A stretch of 64,000 nt of DNA, taken from NCBI RefSeq assembly GCF_001405015.1, contig NZ_CYZX01000001.1, positions 186,001 through 250,000 on the forward strand, written 5' to 3'. The stretch comes from Clostridium disporicum. GTDB lineage: Bacteria; Bacillota; Clostridia; Clostridiales; Clostridiaceae. The position numbers and the translations under genes are program-made. Below are positions 52,735 through 61,851 of the stretch, in pieces. The notes below the pieces were generated by a model. The model did not search any database. It worked only from the letters and a program-made list of their open reading frames with translations, and was not told where the DNA came from. How positions within the stretch are numbered: the stretch's first letter is position 1; each line of letters begins with the position of its first letter.

Positions 52735-52776
52735 TCTACTTTTCACTTACGAGTTTTGCTTGCATTTTTTTCATTT

Positions 52777-53589
52777 TTATACAGTGTTTAAGTCCCATTC
52801 TTCATAAATTTTAGGAACATCACTAATTAATCGTCTAGTATACTCTGCTTTCGGTCGTAAAATAACATCTTCTGCTGATCCATATTCTACAAATTTACCA
52901 TGTTCCATTATATAAACTTTATCTGAAACATAATAAGCTAGTCCAATGTCATGAGTAATAAAGATAATTGTCATATTAGTCTCTTCTCTTAATTTTAAAA
53001 GCATATCTAAAATTGTAGCTCTTGAACATGCATCTATCATTGAAGTTGGTTCATCTGCAAGTAATATTTTAGGTTTCAATAAGAATATTCTAGCAATCAT
53101 TAGACGTTGCATCTGTCCTCCTGAAAGCTCAAATGGATATTTATTAGTAAGTTCTACAAATTTAAGGTTTACAAAACTACAAGCCTCTGTCATCATTTTA
53201 ATCTTTTTTTCTTTAGAAAGTTTTCTTCCACCTCTCATATTTATACAATCTAATAAAACTGAATCTATCTTATTAAAAACATTGAATGATGAAAAAGGAT
53301 CTTGAAATATTGCTTGTATTCCCCTCCAATATTCTTTTTTCTTTTTATGAGTCTTTATATCCCTAGGCTTTCCTTGAAATAGTATTTCACCTTCTGTTAT
53401 GCTTATTAATCCTAAAAGCATTTTAGCAAATGTAGTTTTACCTGAGCCGCTCTCTCCAACTATAGAAATTATTTCACCTTCGTGAAATTCAAAGTCTACA
53501 TGATCTACAGCAATAGTTTTACTATCTCCTATCCCAAATATTTTTGTTATGCCGTTACCACTTAAGCATAGTGATGTTGTATCACTCAT
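52777..53589 (-). CDS. Oligopeptide/dipeptide ABC transporter ATP-binding protein (OppF-like)
   Basis: One of two ATPases energising uptake. The 270-residue protein has Walker A GESGSGKTTFAKM (about 42), the ABC signature LSGGQMQRLMIARIF, Walker B ILLADEPTSMID and the switch His in FITHD. It ends the five-gene cluster and overlaps the oppD-like gene by 8 bp, so translation is coupled. It lacks the oligopeptide_ABC C-terminal Cys domain seen in OppD, common in OppF-type partners. Confidence 0.9.
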   Translation of the reverse strand: MSDTTSLCLSGNGITKIFGIGDSKTIAVDHVDFEFHEGEIISIVGESGSGKTTFAKMLLGLISITEGEILFQGKPRDIKTHKKKKEYWRGIQAIFQDPFSSFNVFNKIDSVLLDCINMRGGRKLSKEKKIKMMTEACSFVNLKFVELTNKYPFELSGGQMQRLMIARIFLLKPKILLADEPTSMIDACSRATILDMLLKLREETNMTIIFITHDIGLAYYVSDKVYIMEHGKFVEYGSAEDVILRPKAEYTRRLISDVPKIYEEWDLNTV

Positions 53590-54589
53590 TACTATAAACC
53601 TCCCTTAATTCAGATTCATTCATATAGCATTTATACATACGTCCATTTTCTATGTATTTCTCATCTATACTATGAACCATACATTCAGGTTTTGAAAATT
53701 TGCAACGCTCAGCAAATCTACAACCTAGAGGTGGATTTTTTAAGTTAGGAGGTGTACCTGGGATAGCAACTAATTTATTATTTTTTGTACCCTCTTCAGG
53801 TACTATTATAGATCCCATAAGACCTTTTGAATATGGATGCATAGGGTCAAATACCATTTCTTTTGCTTTACCATACTCTACAATTTGACCTGAATACATT
53901 ACCATAATATCATCAGTTACATTATATAGTAGAGGTAATTCATGAGTTATAAATATCATTGATTTTATAAAACCTTTATGCATCAAATCTTTTAACATTT
54001 TTATTACCATCTTTTGTGATGTAACATCTAAAGCAGATGAAGGTTCATCTGCTATTAATACCTTTGGTGATAGAATCGTAGAAATTGCTATTACAGTTCT
54101 TTGTTTCATTCCTCCTGATAGCTCTACTGCATGTTTTTGAAGGACACTTTCTGGTAATCCTAATATTTCAAAACGTTTCCTAGCTAAATCATAAATATCA
54201 TTTTTTTTAGCTTTAGGATCATGCGCTCGAATTACATCTTCAATAAATCTTATTATCTTTTGAGTAGGGTTTAGTGCATTCATAGCAGATTGAGGTATAT
54301 AAGCTATTTCATTCCCTAAAATTTTCTTTCGTACATCATCTGGTTTCATAATTGAAATATCTTTACCATCTACCTTTATACTTCCACTTTGATAATGAAG
54401 AGGTGCAAAATAATATCCCATTAAGCTTAATGCTAAAGTAGATTTTCCGCAGCCAGATTCGCCAGCTATACCAAGTGACTTTCCTTCTTCAATCTTTAAT
54501 GAAACTCCATCTACTGCATATACATCTTCACCAAACCTTGTAATATATTTAGTTTTTAAATTATCTACTTCTAATAATACTTTTCCCAT
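53582..54589 (-). CDS. Oligopeptide/dipeptide ABC transporter ATP-binding protein (OppD-like)
   Basis: The 335-residue protein has Walker A GESGCGKSTLALS (about 35), the ABC signature LSGGMKQRTVIAIS, Walker B VLIADEPSSALD and FITHE. The C-terminal extension has the Opp/Dpp four-Cys pattern around GCRFAERCKFSKPEC, which in DppD-type proteins binds [4Fe-4S]. ATG at 54589 has AGGGGG 8 nt upstream and is preferred over the TTG at 54595. It follows the permease gene by 12 bp. Confidence 0.9.
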   Translation of the reverse strand: MGKVLLEVDNLKTKYITRFGEDVYAVDGVSLKIEEGKSLGIAGESGCGKSTLALSLMGYYFAPLHYQSGSIKVDGKDISIMKPDDVRKKILGNEIAYIPQSAMNALNPTQKIIRFIEDVIRAHDPKAKKNDIYDLARKRFEILGLPESVLQKHAVELSGGMKQRTVIAISTILSPKVLIADEPSSALDVTSQKMVIKMLKDLMHKGFIKSMIFITHELPLLYNVTDDIMVMYSGQIVEYGKAKEMVFDPMHPYSKGLMGSIIVPEEGTKNNKLVAIPGTPPNLKNPPLGCRFAERCKFSKPECMVHSIDEKYIENGRMYKCYMNESELREVYSNE

Positions 54590-54601
54590 AACCAATTCCC
54601 C

Positions 54602-55849
54602 CTACTCTCTAAGCTGTGGATTAAATACTTTATCTAATCCTGTATTCATCAAATTTAGAGAAAATGTAATTAGTGCAATTGAAAAAATAACTGGCAAGAA
54701 TGCCCACCATGCATTAGATAATGGTGCTTTATATTGCATAGCCCAGTTCATCATTAAACCTAAAGTTGTAACTTTTGTAGTTGCAGGTCCTAATCCTAGC
54801 ATAGATAATTGAGCTTCAGCTAGAATACCTGATGATATCTGTAAAATTAGAGCCATTATTACATATGAGGCTACATAAGGCAATATATCTGTTAGTATTA
54901 TTCTAAATAGGCTATGTCCTGACAATTTAGATAAATTGACATGATCCCTATTTCTAAGGGAAATAACCTGTGAGCGAACAGACCTAGTTGTCCATGTCCA
55001 AGAAGTTAAGCCTATTATACTAGCAACCATAGTTATACCTCTTGCACTTTGACCAACACTATATGATATAAGAATCAATATTACAAAAGACGGAATTACT
55101 GTAAATAAATTTGTAATAAACATTATAATATCATCTAATAATCCTCCAACATATCCAGATAATAAACCTAACATTAAACCTATCAAAGTTGCAATTAATC
55201 CTGCTATTAATCCTATTTTTAATGAAGTTCTTGTAGCATATACTAATTCAGTTAATACATCACGACCAAAATTATCTGTACCTAATACGAAAGTTCTTTG
55301 ATTAGATATATCTTTCACATTAACAAAATCTTTGGAGTTTACTTTAGTCCCTTCTACTAATTCACCATTCTCTTCATCAACAGTTGAAATGACTATTTCA
55401 CTTTCCTCTAAAATTCCATCAATTTTATTATCTAATCTTACATAGTACTTTTTCTTAGCAGAAATTAGACCTTCTTGGGAATTATTAGAATAATAATACT
55501 TATTCCATAACTTAACTAGTTCTTCTGCATTTGTCACATTTATTTCACTTATAGAAACACCTCCAAACTTTTCAAGCCATGTGGCCATTTCAGCTCTATC
55601 TTCTAAAGAAAGTTTACTTTCTAATCTACCTGCTTTAGTATCTATGTTTAGTTTATAACTTTTTGATTCTACTACATCAGTGATAGATACATAATTACCA
55701 GGTTTATAAAATAGCCCACCTACCATTTCTAAAGGATCATAGGAAACAAGTATTGGATATACTATAGTCACAAATAGAATAGTGATAAATATAATAAATC
55801 CTAATAAGAATTTTTTATCATGAAAAACTTGTTTTAATTGACTTATCAT
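54602..55849 (-). CDS. Opp/Dpp-type ABC transporter permease (OppC-like) with long external loop
   Basis: The 415-residue protein has the first helix at about residues 14-34 and then five more from about residue 210, with the BPD_transp EAA-like segment SGHSLFRIILTDILPY. OppC proteins usually have about 300 residues; here an external region of about 150 residues (about 40-195), charged and Ser/Glu/Asn-rich, separates helix 1 from helix 2. It may contact the binding protein. AAGGAGG precedes the ATG. Confidence 0.88.
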   Translation of the reverse strand: MISQLKQVFHDKKFLLGFIIFITILFVTIVYPILVSYDPLEMVGGLFYKPGNYVSITDVVESKSYKLNIDTKAGRLESKLSLEDRAEMATWLEKFGGVSISEINVTNAEELVKLWNKYYYSNNSQEGLISAKKKYYVRLDNKIDGILEESEIVISTVDEENGELVEGTKVNSKDFVNVKDISNQRTFVLGTDNFGRDVLTELVYATRTSLKIGLIAGLIATLIGLMLGLLSGYVGGLLDDIIMFITNLFTVIPSFVILILISYSVGQSARGITMVASIIGLTSWTWTTRSVRSQVISLRNRDHVNLSKLSGHSLFRIILTDILPYVASYVIMALILQISSGILAEAQLSMLGLGPATTKVTTLGLMMNWAMQYKAPLSNAWWAFLPVIFSIALITFSLNLMNTGLDKVFNPQLRE

Positions 55850-55864
55850 CTTCTGCCGCCTCCT

Positions 55865-56869
55865 TTAGTCTTGTTGTGATGCTTTTATACGAGGATCAAT
55901 TACACCATATAAAATTTCTACTAATAGATTTGCTAACAAAACCATTATTGTAATAATTAAAGTACATGCAGAAATTAACGGATAATCACGACCCTTTATA
56001 GCATTCAAAATTGTGGTTCCTAGTCCAGGATAACTAAAGATTATCTCTGCTACTAAAGCTCCACCTATCATAGTACCTATAGACATAGCTAGCCCTGTTA
56101 TTTGTGGCAACATTGCATTTCTAAATACATATTTAGTAATTTTTCTATCTTTTATCCCTAAGAATCTACTGTATTTCACATAATCAGCATTAAGCTCATA
56201 AATTGACATTGAGCGCATCCCTATAGCTTGGCCACCTACTGTTATTAACACAATAGACCAAAATGGTAATTGGTAATGATATATAATTGATTTAAAAAAT
56301 GTAAAGCTAGCATTTGGTATTAATTCATATCCATAACCTCCACTAGTAGGAAACCATCCTAAGTTTACAGCAAAGACAAATAGAAGTATTATAGCCATTC
56401 CAAAGGCTGGAACATTACTAAAAAATAAAAATATAGGTAAAATTCCTTTATCAAATATTCCTTTTCTATATGCAGCCACAGCTCCTAATAAGTTTCCTAA
56501 TATCCAACCTACTAATATGGCAGGAAGTTGAAGACAAACAGTCCACCATACAGAAGATTTTATTATATCTGAGACAGTTCTAGGATATTGACTAAATGAA
56601 ACACCAAAATCACCTTTTACAGCATTTTTAATAAAGCTAAAAAATTGAGTTGTCATAGGTTCATTTATACTAAATTTTTCAGCATACTCTTCATATACTT
56701 TTTGAATAGCTGTAGAATCTGTCATACCTGCAACAGATCTTGCTGCAATTGCAGATACAGGATCACCAGGCATCAATCTCGGTAATACAAAGTTTAAAAT
56801 AACAGCAATAATAAATGTTGCAACATACCATGCTATTTTATTTGTATAATACTTTTTATATCCTTTCAC
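55865..56869 (-). CDS. Opp/Dpp-type ABC transporter permease (OppB-like)
   Basis: The 334-residue inner-membrane protein has six helices and the OppB landmarks LPRLMPGDPVSAI near the N-terminus, then GQAIGMRSMSIYELNADYVKYSRFLGI (EAA-type loop, shown here in pieces because it is long) and EIIFSYPGLGTTILNAI. The start is GTG with GGAGGTG upstream. It follows the binding-protein gene by 109 bp, with a hairpin in the gap, so permease levels may be lower than those of the binding protein. Confidence 0.9.
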   Translation of the reverse strand: MKGYKKYYTNKIAWYVATFIIAVILNFVLPRLMPGDPVSAIAARSVAGMTDSTAIQKVYEEYAEKFSINEPMTTQFFSFIKNAVKGDFGVSFSQYPRTVSDIIKSSVWWTVCLQLPAILVGWILGNLLGAVAAYRKGIFDKGILPIFLFFSNVPAFGMAIILLFVFAVNLGWFPTSGGYGYELIPNASFTFFKSIIYHYQLPFWSIVLITVGGQAIGMRSMSIYELNADYVKYSRFLGIKDRKITKYVFRNAMLPQITGLAMSIGTMIGGALVAEIIFSYPGLGTTILNAIKGRDYPLISACTLIITIMVLLANLLVEILYGVIDPRIKASQQD

Positions 56870-56909
56870 ATTATCACCTCCACGTTGAACTTACTATAAA
56901 TTATTTTAT

Positions 56910-56950
56910 AAAAACGACCATGATTAATTAGTCTTTAAACATGGTCATTT
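56910..56950 (-). terminator. Intercistronic hairpin between binding-protein and permease genes
   Basis: GACCATG (56916-56922) and CATGGTC (56940-56946) pair, extended by A/T pairs, around a 17-nt loop. It sits between the genes for the substrate-binding protein and the first permease, the usual place for partial termination or 3'-end stabilisation. Confidence 0.6.
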
Positions 56951-56978
56951 TAATATTTAATTGACTATTTCAATTTAA

Positions 56979-58835
56979 TTATTCAACATTTTTAAGGTGA
57001 TATAATGCTGCAACTCCATAACCATCTGTACAATCTAGCGGTGGAATATTATTTCCATCATTTTGTTCTGGGAACCCTGTCCATACACTCTCATTTACTG
57101 TATGGAATACTTGTGGTCTATACATTAATGAGAATGAAGGAACTTCTTCAAGATATATTTTGCTTAATTCAGTATAATATTCTTTTAACTTAGATTGATC
57201 TTGTTCAGTTGGTATTTTAGCAAGGATTTCATCTGCCTTTTCACTAGTGAATCCACCAAAATTACCACTCCAGTTTACTTCTAATTCATTGTATGTGCTT
57301 GAAAGCAATGCCATTGAACGAGTCCATGGATTAGCAATTGATGCTCCTGGAGGACTCCACATACAAATATCAAATTTACCTGTTGTCATGTCATCATAGA
57401 ATGTATTTGCATCTGGGAAATATGTTTCAATATTAATTCCTATTTTCTTACCTGCAGCTGCAACTATTTCTAGTGATGCATTCCAATCTGACCATCCTTC
57501 TGGACACTCTGCTTTATATGATAGATTTTCACCATTTATTTCACGAATTCCATCTCCATCTGTATCAACTATACCAGCTTCATCAAGTAGTTTATTAGCA
57601 CCTTCAATATCTTTACCTGTAAATTGTAAATCACTTAATGCAGCTTGATCTACCAATTCTTGTTCAGCCTTTGTTGGATTCATTAAACTTCTAGGTGCAT
57701 CTTTAAATGTTGGGGAATATCCAGACATAGCTGTTGATATTATTTGGTCATAATCTACAGCCATAGCAATAGCTTTACGAACTTCCACTCTATCTAATCC
57801 TGTTCTTTCAATATTAAAGAACGCTGTTGGCATTGTAGCACAAACATAATAAGGTGCATCATCTATATAAGTAGATATAGGTTTTCCACTTTCCCACATC
57901 TTCCATACTTCAGATATAAATTGTTGAGATACGTCTACTTCACCATTAGCAAATGCAACATCTCCAGCTGCATTATCAGCAAATATTGTATGAGCTATAT
58001 ATTTAGGTGTTGGTAAACTGCCCCATAGACTTGTACCCCAATAGTTATCATCTCTTATAAATACAACTTTTTGATCATCATCATAATAAGGTTTGTATGG
58101 ACCAGAAGCAACTATATCATCCATCACATCTTCTTTAACTTTATCAGCTTCATTATTATTTCTAGCTTCTACTGTTTGTAAATATGTTTTTTGCATAACA
58201 TATACTTTAGGAATATATTCTATTACTTTTAATGGATTAATTGGTACACCAGCATCATCTAGTTTTGAGTAAAATACAACTGTTGTATCATCTTTTGCTT
58301 CTACTTTTTCAATGTAAGCAGAATAGTCATTACCTGTAGTTGAACCATACTTTACATGAGTGTCAAATGTATAAACTATATCTTCAGCAGTTACCTGTGT
58401 GCTATCGCTCCATTTAGCATCTGGATTAAGTTTAATTATTAGTTGACTTTGATCACTATTCCATTCATATGATTCTCCAAGTAAAGGTTGTAGTGATCCA
58501 TCAAGCATATTATATAAGAATAGTGTTTCATAAATTAATACTCTAGCAGAGTCAACTTGTTGTATTGCCATAGCATTATTTGAGTTAGAACTCATAGGGT
58601 TCCAGTTATTTATAGTTCCCCATTGTTGTCCATTGAAATAAAGTGTCTCATTTCTAGGTGTTGAGTTTGCAACATCACTTTCTTCTTGTTTTGGAGTTTC
58701 TTCTGACTTTTCACTTTCTTCTGTTTTTTGAGTAGTATCATCTGTAGTATTTTCTTTAGTATCAGAACCACATCCAACTAAAAATGATACTGCCATCATG
58801 CTAGCTACTAATCCTGCTAACAACTTCTTTTTCAT
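56979..58835 (-). CDS. Opp/Dpp-type substrate-binding lipoprotein
   Basis: The 618-residue protein has a lipoprotein signal (MKKKLLAGLVASMMAVSFLV then GCGS; the lipobox Cys is about residue 22) and a Thr/Glu/Ser-rich linker (about 25-60), followed by an SBP_bac_5 periplasmic-binding domain. It is anchored to the outer face of the membrane and would capture a peptide or peptide-like ligand for the permeases. DADGD-like calcium-style TDGDGIRE occurs near residue 430. The ligand cannot be inferred. GGGGG precedes the ATG. It is first in the operon, downstream of the AraC-type regulator gene. Confidence 0.9.
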   Translation of the reverse strand: MKKKLLAGLVASMMAVSFLVGCGSDTKENTTDDTTQKTEESEKSEETPKQEESDVANSTPRNETLYFNGQQWGTINNWNPMSSNSNNAMAIQQVDSARVLIYETLFLYNMLDGSLQPLLGESYEWNSDQSQLIIKLNPDAKWSDSTQVTAEDIVYTFDTHVKYGSTTGNDYSAYIEKVEAKDDTTVVFYSKLDDAGVPINPLKVIEYIPKVYVMQKTYLQTVEARNNNEADKVKEDVMDDIVASGPYKPYYDDDQKVVFIRDDNYWGTSLWGSLPTPKYIAHTIFADNAAGDVAFANGEVDVSQQFISEVWKMWESGKPISTYIDDAPYYVCATMPTAFFNIERTGLDRVEVRKAIAMAVDYDQIISTAMSGYSPTFKDAPRSLMNPTKAEQELVDQAALSDLQFTGKDIEGANKLLDEAGIVDTDGDGIREINGENLSYKAECPEGWSDWNASLEIVAAAGKKIGINIETYFPDANTFYDDMTTGKFDICMWSPPGASIANPWTRSMALLSSTYNELEVNWSGNFGGFTSEKADEILAKIPTEQDQSKLKEYYTELSKIYLEEVPSFSLMYRPQVFHTVNESVWTGFPEQNDGNNIPPLDCTDGYGVAALYHLKNVE

Positions 58836-58862
58836 TATTTCCCCCTACTTATTTATTACTAA

Positions 58863-58904
58863 AAAGGATAACCTCTATATAAATAATTATAGATGTTATC
58901 CTTT
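58863..58904 (-). terminator. Hairpin between the regulator gene and the transporter operon
   Basis: AAAGGATAAC-TCTATA and TATAGA-GTTATCCTTT pair with one mismatch around an 8-nt loop. It ends the regulator transcript and leaves only 27 bp before the binding-protein ATG, so the operon promoter must overlap it or the hairpin is an attenuator. Confidence 0.65.
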
Positions 58905-58959
58905 ACAAAATAAGTGTATTTTTTTTTACTTTTGGTGTTATTTTTTTACTAAAATCTTT

Positions 58960-60408
58960 TTAGACTATTCTATTATCTCTTCCAGACTTAATATTTTTAC
59001 GATATTCTGTTGGTGTAACACTAAATACTCCTTTAAATGTCTTCATAAAATGTTTATCATTATCATAACCTACAGCCTCACTAATTTCATTTATCTTCAT
59101 ATCTGTTTCATCCAGCAGCCTTTTAGCTTCTTTAAGCCTCACTTCTTTCAAATAATTAACAAAATTCTTACCTGTATATTCTTTGAAATCTATAGAAAAA
59201 ATTGTATAATTCATAGATACATAATTAGATATAAAAGTCATATTAATATTATCTTTAAAGTTTTTATTTATATATCTAACAGCTTCTTCAATTTTAATTC
59301 TATTTTTATAAAAATCATATTTATTTAATAGTTTCTTATTTATTAATATCATTAATAAATATATTTCCTCGCAATATATATCTATATTAGTATAATTAAA
59401 AGCATTTTCTAAAAGTTCTAATTTAATTTTCTCTTCTTCAATAATTCCTTTATATGTCTCATATATTCTACTGTATATTTTATTAATCAGGTCTAAAAAT
59501 GAATCCTTACTAATTTCTGACCTTTTAACTAATATAACTATTCTTTTTAAATAGCTAGTGCTTACTTCTAATCGATTAGTACCAATAAGATTTATAAATC
59601 TTTCTATTTCAAATTCATCTATTATTCTTTCCTCTTTAATGTTAACTTTTTTATTTAATTGCAAAAAAAAGTTTTCTTTTCTTAATTCTATTGCTTCATT
59701 TAATGCATTCATAAGACATTTGATATCTGTATAGCTATTACTTATTCCAAAACCAAATCCATTTAAATTCTCATTTATAAATCTCTCTGCTTTATCTGAT
59801 TCTATTATAATTACATTATGTGTATTTATATTATGGAAATAAAAGCAATTATTATTTATATTGCTTTTCATTTTATAATTTGTACAGATTATTTTATAAC
59901 ATATGTTTGTAATATATTTGCTTAAAATACTATTAAGACTTTTAGCCACATTTTCATCTAGTTTATTTTGAACTAACAAGTGCTTAATTTGTGAATAAAG
60001 TAAAAATACCTTTTCAGTAACTTCTTCTTTTTCTTCTTTATACTCTTCTTCTAATTTTTTTATAGTTGTAATTAATTCACTATCTTGGAAATTACCGTAT
60101 AAATACTCTTTTATACCACAGCGTAATAATTCAATAATACCAGAAGGGGTATCTAAATCACTTATTATTATTACTTTTGGTTTTAATCTAATTTTGTTAA
60201 TTTTTTTTAATAATATAATACCATCGCTGTGATTTTTAGTTAAGCATATTATTAATAGGTTAATATTATTGTTTTTAATTTTTTCATATGCATCCTCTTC
60301 GCTATTACATTCTATAATTGTTTCAACCTTGATTTCAGAATATTTTATAATTTCTCTTATTCTTCCTATCCTTGCTTCTTTATGGTCTACTATAATTATA
60401 TTTTCCAT
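58960..60408 (-). CDS. YesN-type AraC regulator with degenerate receiver domain
   Basis: The 482-residue protein has an N-terminal receiver-like domain (about 1-120), a middle helical region (about 125-380) and a C-terminal AraC/XylS pair of helix-turn-helices (MTFISNYVSMNYTIFSIDFKEY then KINEISEAVGYDNDKHFMKTFK). In the receiver, the phosphoacceptor Asp is Cys (LLIICLTKNHSDG), one of the acidic pair is His (VDHKEA), and the conserved Lys is Gly (YLYGNF), so phosphorylation is unlikely. It precedes the peptide transporter operon and probably controls it. The ribosome binding site is weak. Confidence 0.85.
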   Translation of the reverse strand: MENIIIVDHKEARIGRIREIIKYSEIKVETIIECNSEEDAYEKIKNNNINLLIICLTKNHSDGIILLKKINKIRLKPKVIIISDLDTPSGIIELLRCGIKEYLYGNFQDSELITTIKKLEEEYKEEKEEVTEKVFLLYSQIKHLLVQNKLDENVAKSLNSILSKYITNICYKIICTNYKMKSNINNNCFYFHNINTHNVIIIESDKAERFINENLNGFGFGISNSYTDIKCLMNALNEAIELRKENFFLQLNKKVNIKEERIIDEFEIERFINLIGTNRLEVSTSYLKRIVILVKRSEISKDSFLDLINKIYSRIYETYKGIIEEEKIKLELLENAFNYTNIDIYCEEIYLLMILINKKLLNKYDFYKNRIKIEEAVRYINKNFKDNINMTFISNYVSMNYTIFSIDFKEYTGKNFVNYLKEVRLKEAKRLLDETDMKINEISEAVGYDNDKHFMKTFKGVFSVTPTEYRKNIKSGRDNRIV

Positions 60409-60547
60409 TAATCTTAATCAGCCTTTCTACATATTACAATACAACTTTCGCTTTTAAACAAATTGATTTTACTACTATAACTATATGAAATTACTCTTGC
60501 ATAAATTATAGTTAATCTGAATAATGTAGTTTTTTTGATTATTTGTA

Positions 60548-60925
60548 TCAAAATATTTTCTTTATTATATTTAAGAAAACTCTATCATCCTTAACTTTTA
60601 TATCTTTGACTTCCTCTTTAACTTTTTCAATATTAAAGATAATCTTTTTCTTATTTATAAAATAATCAATAAGAATATTATTTTCATTCAAAATAATATA
60701 ATGAAAAATAGTTAAACCTCTGTCATCCCTAATATATAAGTTTGCTCCATTATCTATAAGCAAGTCTAAAATCTCAATGTTACAGTTGTCTACAGCATAG
60801 AATATAGCTGATTTATGATTTCTATCTTTATAATCTATATTGCAGCTCTTTATTAATTCTTCTACTAATTTAAGATTATTATTTCGTGTTGCAGAGATAA
60901 TATCATTACATCCAAAAATCTTCAT
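60548..60925 (-). CDS. Ankyrin-repeat protein
   Basis: The 125-residue protein has about three ankyrin repeats (ISATRNNNLKLVEELIKS, HKSAIFYAVDNCNIEILDLLIDNG, RGLTIFHYIILNENNILIDYFI) and a Lys/Glu-rich C-terminal helix. Such proteins mediate protein-protein contacts; no partner is suggested by the context. ATG at 60925 has AGAGGT 7 nt upstream, in preference to the TTG at 60940. Confidence 0.8.
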   Translation of the reverse strand: MKIFGCNDIISATRNNNLKLVEELIKSCNIDYKDRNHKSAIFYAVDNCNIEILDLLIDNGANLYIRDDRGLTIFHYIILNENNILIDYFINKKKIIFNIEKVKEEVKDIKVKDDRVFLNIIKKIF

Positions 60926-60978
60926 ATATGTACCTCTCAAATTTGATTTCTACTCTTTAAGCCTTTAATAATTAATAA

Positions 60979-61018
60979 AAAAAGACCATTAGATATATTA
61001 TATCTAATAGCCTTCTTT
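60979..61018 (-). terminator. Terminator after the zinc-ribbon protein gene
   Basis: ATTAGATA and TATCTAAT pair with A/T-rich extension and T-run on the minus strand, about 60 bp after the gene. Confidence 0.6.
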
Positions 61019-61077
61019 TAGGTACTAATATTTTATTAATTATTTATTAACACTACTAACCTAGTGTTAAATATGTT

Positions 61078-61764
61078 CTAATTTTTTGATTCTATTTGTA
61101 TATCACTTAATCCAGTAATACCTTCAACTATATTTTGAATTGATGTTGCATTTTCTTCAGTAAACACATCATTTGTTTTTACGTAAACTCTAACAATATT
61201 TTTATCAATCATACATAATGCATCTTCATATCCATTATTAATTATTTCTGATTCAACAGCTGTCTCTTGTTCTTGAATTTTAACTTTTTCATTTAATAAA
61301 TTAGTTGCATTATCTATAACTTCTTGAGAAGAATTAGTATCCTCTATTATACTATTCATTTCTTCTTTAAAGTCAGTATCTGCTTTAATTTTATTCGCTC
61401 TATCATTATAGAAAAATCCTTGATTACTCATAGTTTCTTCTGCATTATCATTTTCTAATATCATAGCAGATAAATCAGCTGATAAACTACTTGCACTTTC
61501 GTCAGTACTTCTTCCAGTAGTATAAATAACTGTACCGATTATAGATATACACAATATAGCACCAACGATAACTGATGGCTTTCTGTTTTTTACTTGTGTT
61601 CTAAACCCAGTTTTAATGTTTTTAAAATTATACTTTGGATATACTTTATCAATTCTTGCTTGTGCTAAATCGTTTTGCAATACTTTCTTACATCCTGAAC
61701 ATATAATACTTCCTTCCGTATTTTCTTTACCACACTCTGGACAAATAATTTTATTTTCACTCAT
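61078..61764 (-). CDS. Membrane-anchored zinc-ribbon protein
   Basis: The 228-residue protein begins with a zinc ribbon (CPECGKENTEGSIICSGC, residues 8-25), has a basic stretch (TQVKNRKPS), one membrane helix (about 65-84) and an external region of about 140 residues, rich in Asn, Glu and Ser with a conserved-looking C-terminal block (NKNIVRVYVKTNDVFTEENA as partial description). The ribbon would be cytoplasmic. The family is not named; similar proteins are common in Clostridium. AAAGGGGAG precedes the ATG. Confidence 0.75.
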   Translation of the reverse strand: MSENKIICPECGKENTEGSIICSGCKKVLQNDLAQARIDKVYPKYNFKNIKTGFRTQVKNRKPSVIVGAILCISIIGTVIYTTGRSTDESASSLSADLSAMILENDNAEETMSNQGFFYNDRANKIKADTDFKEEMNSIIEDTNSSQEVIDNATNLLNEKVKIQEQETAVESEIINNGYEDALCMIDKNIVRVYVKTNDVFTEENATSIQNIVEGITGLSDIQIESKN

Positions 61765-61851
61765 AAAAAAACTCCCCTTTTACATTTCTTTTACTCTAAT
61801 TATATGAATGAAATAAATGTAAAATTACGGAATTATTATATATTTAACTGA

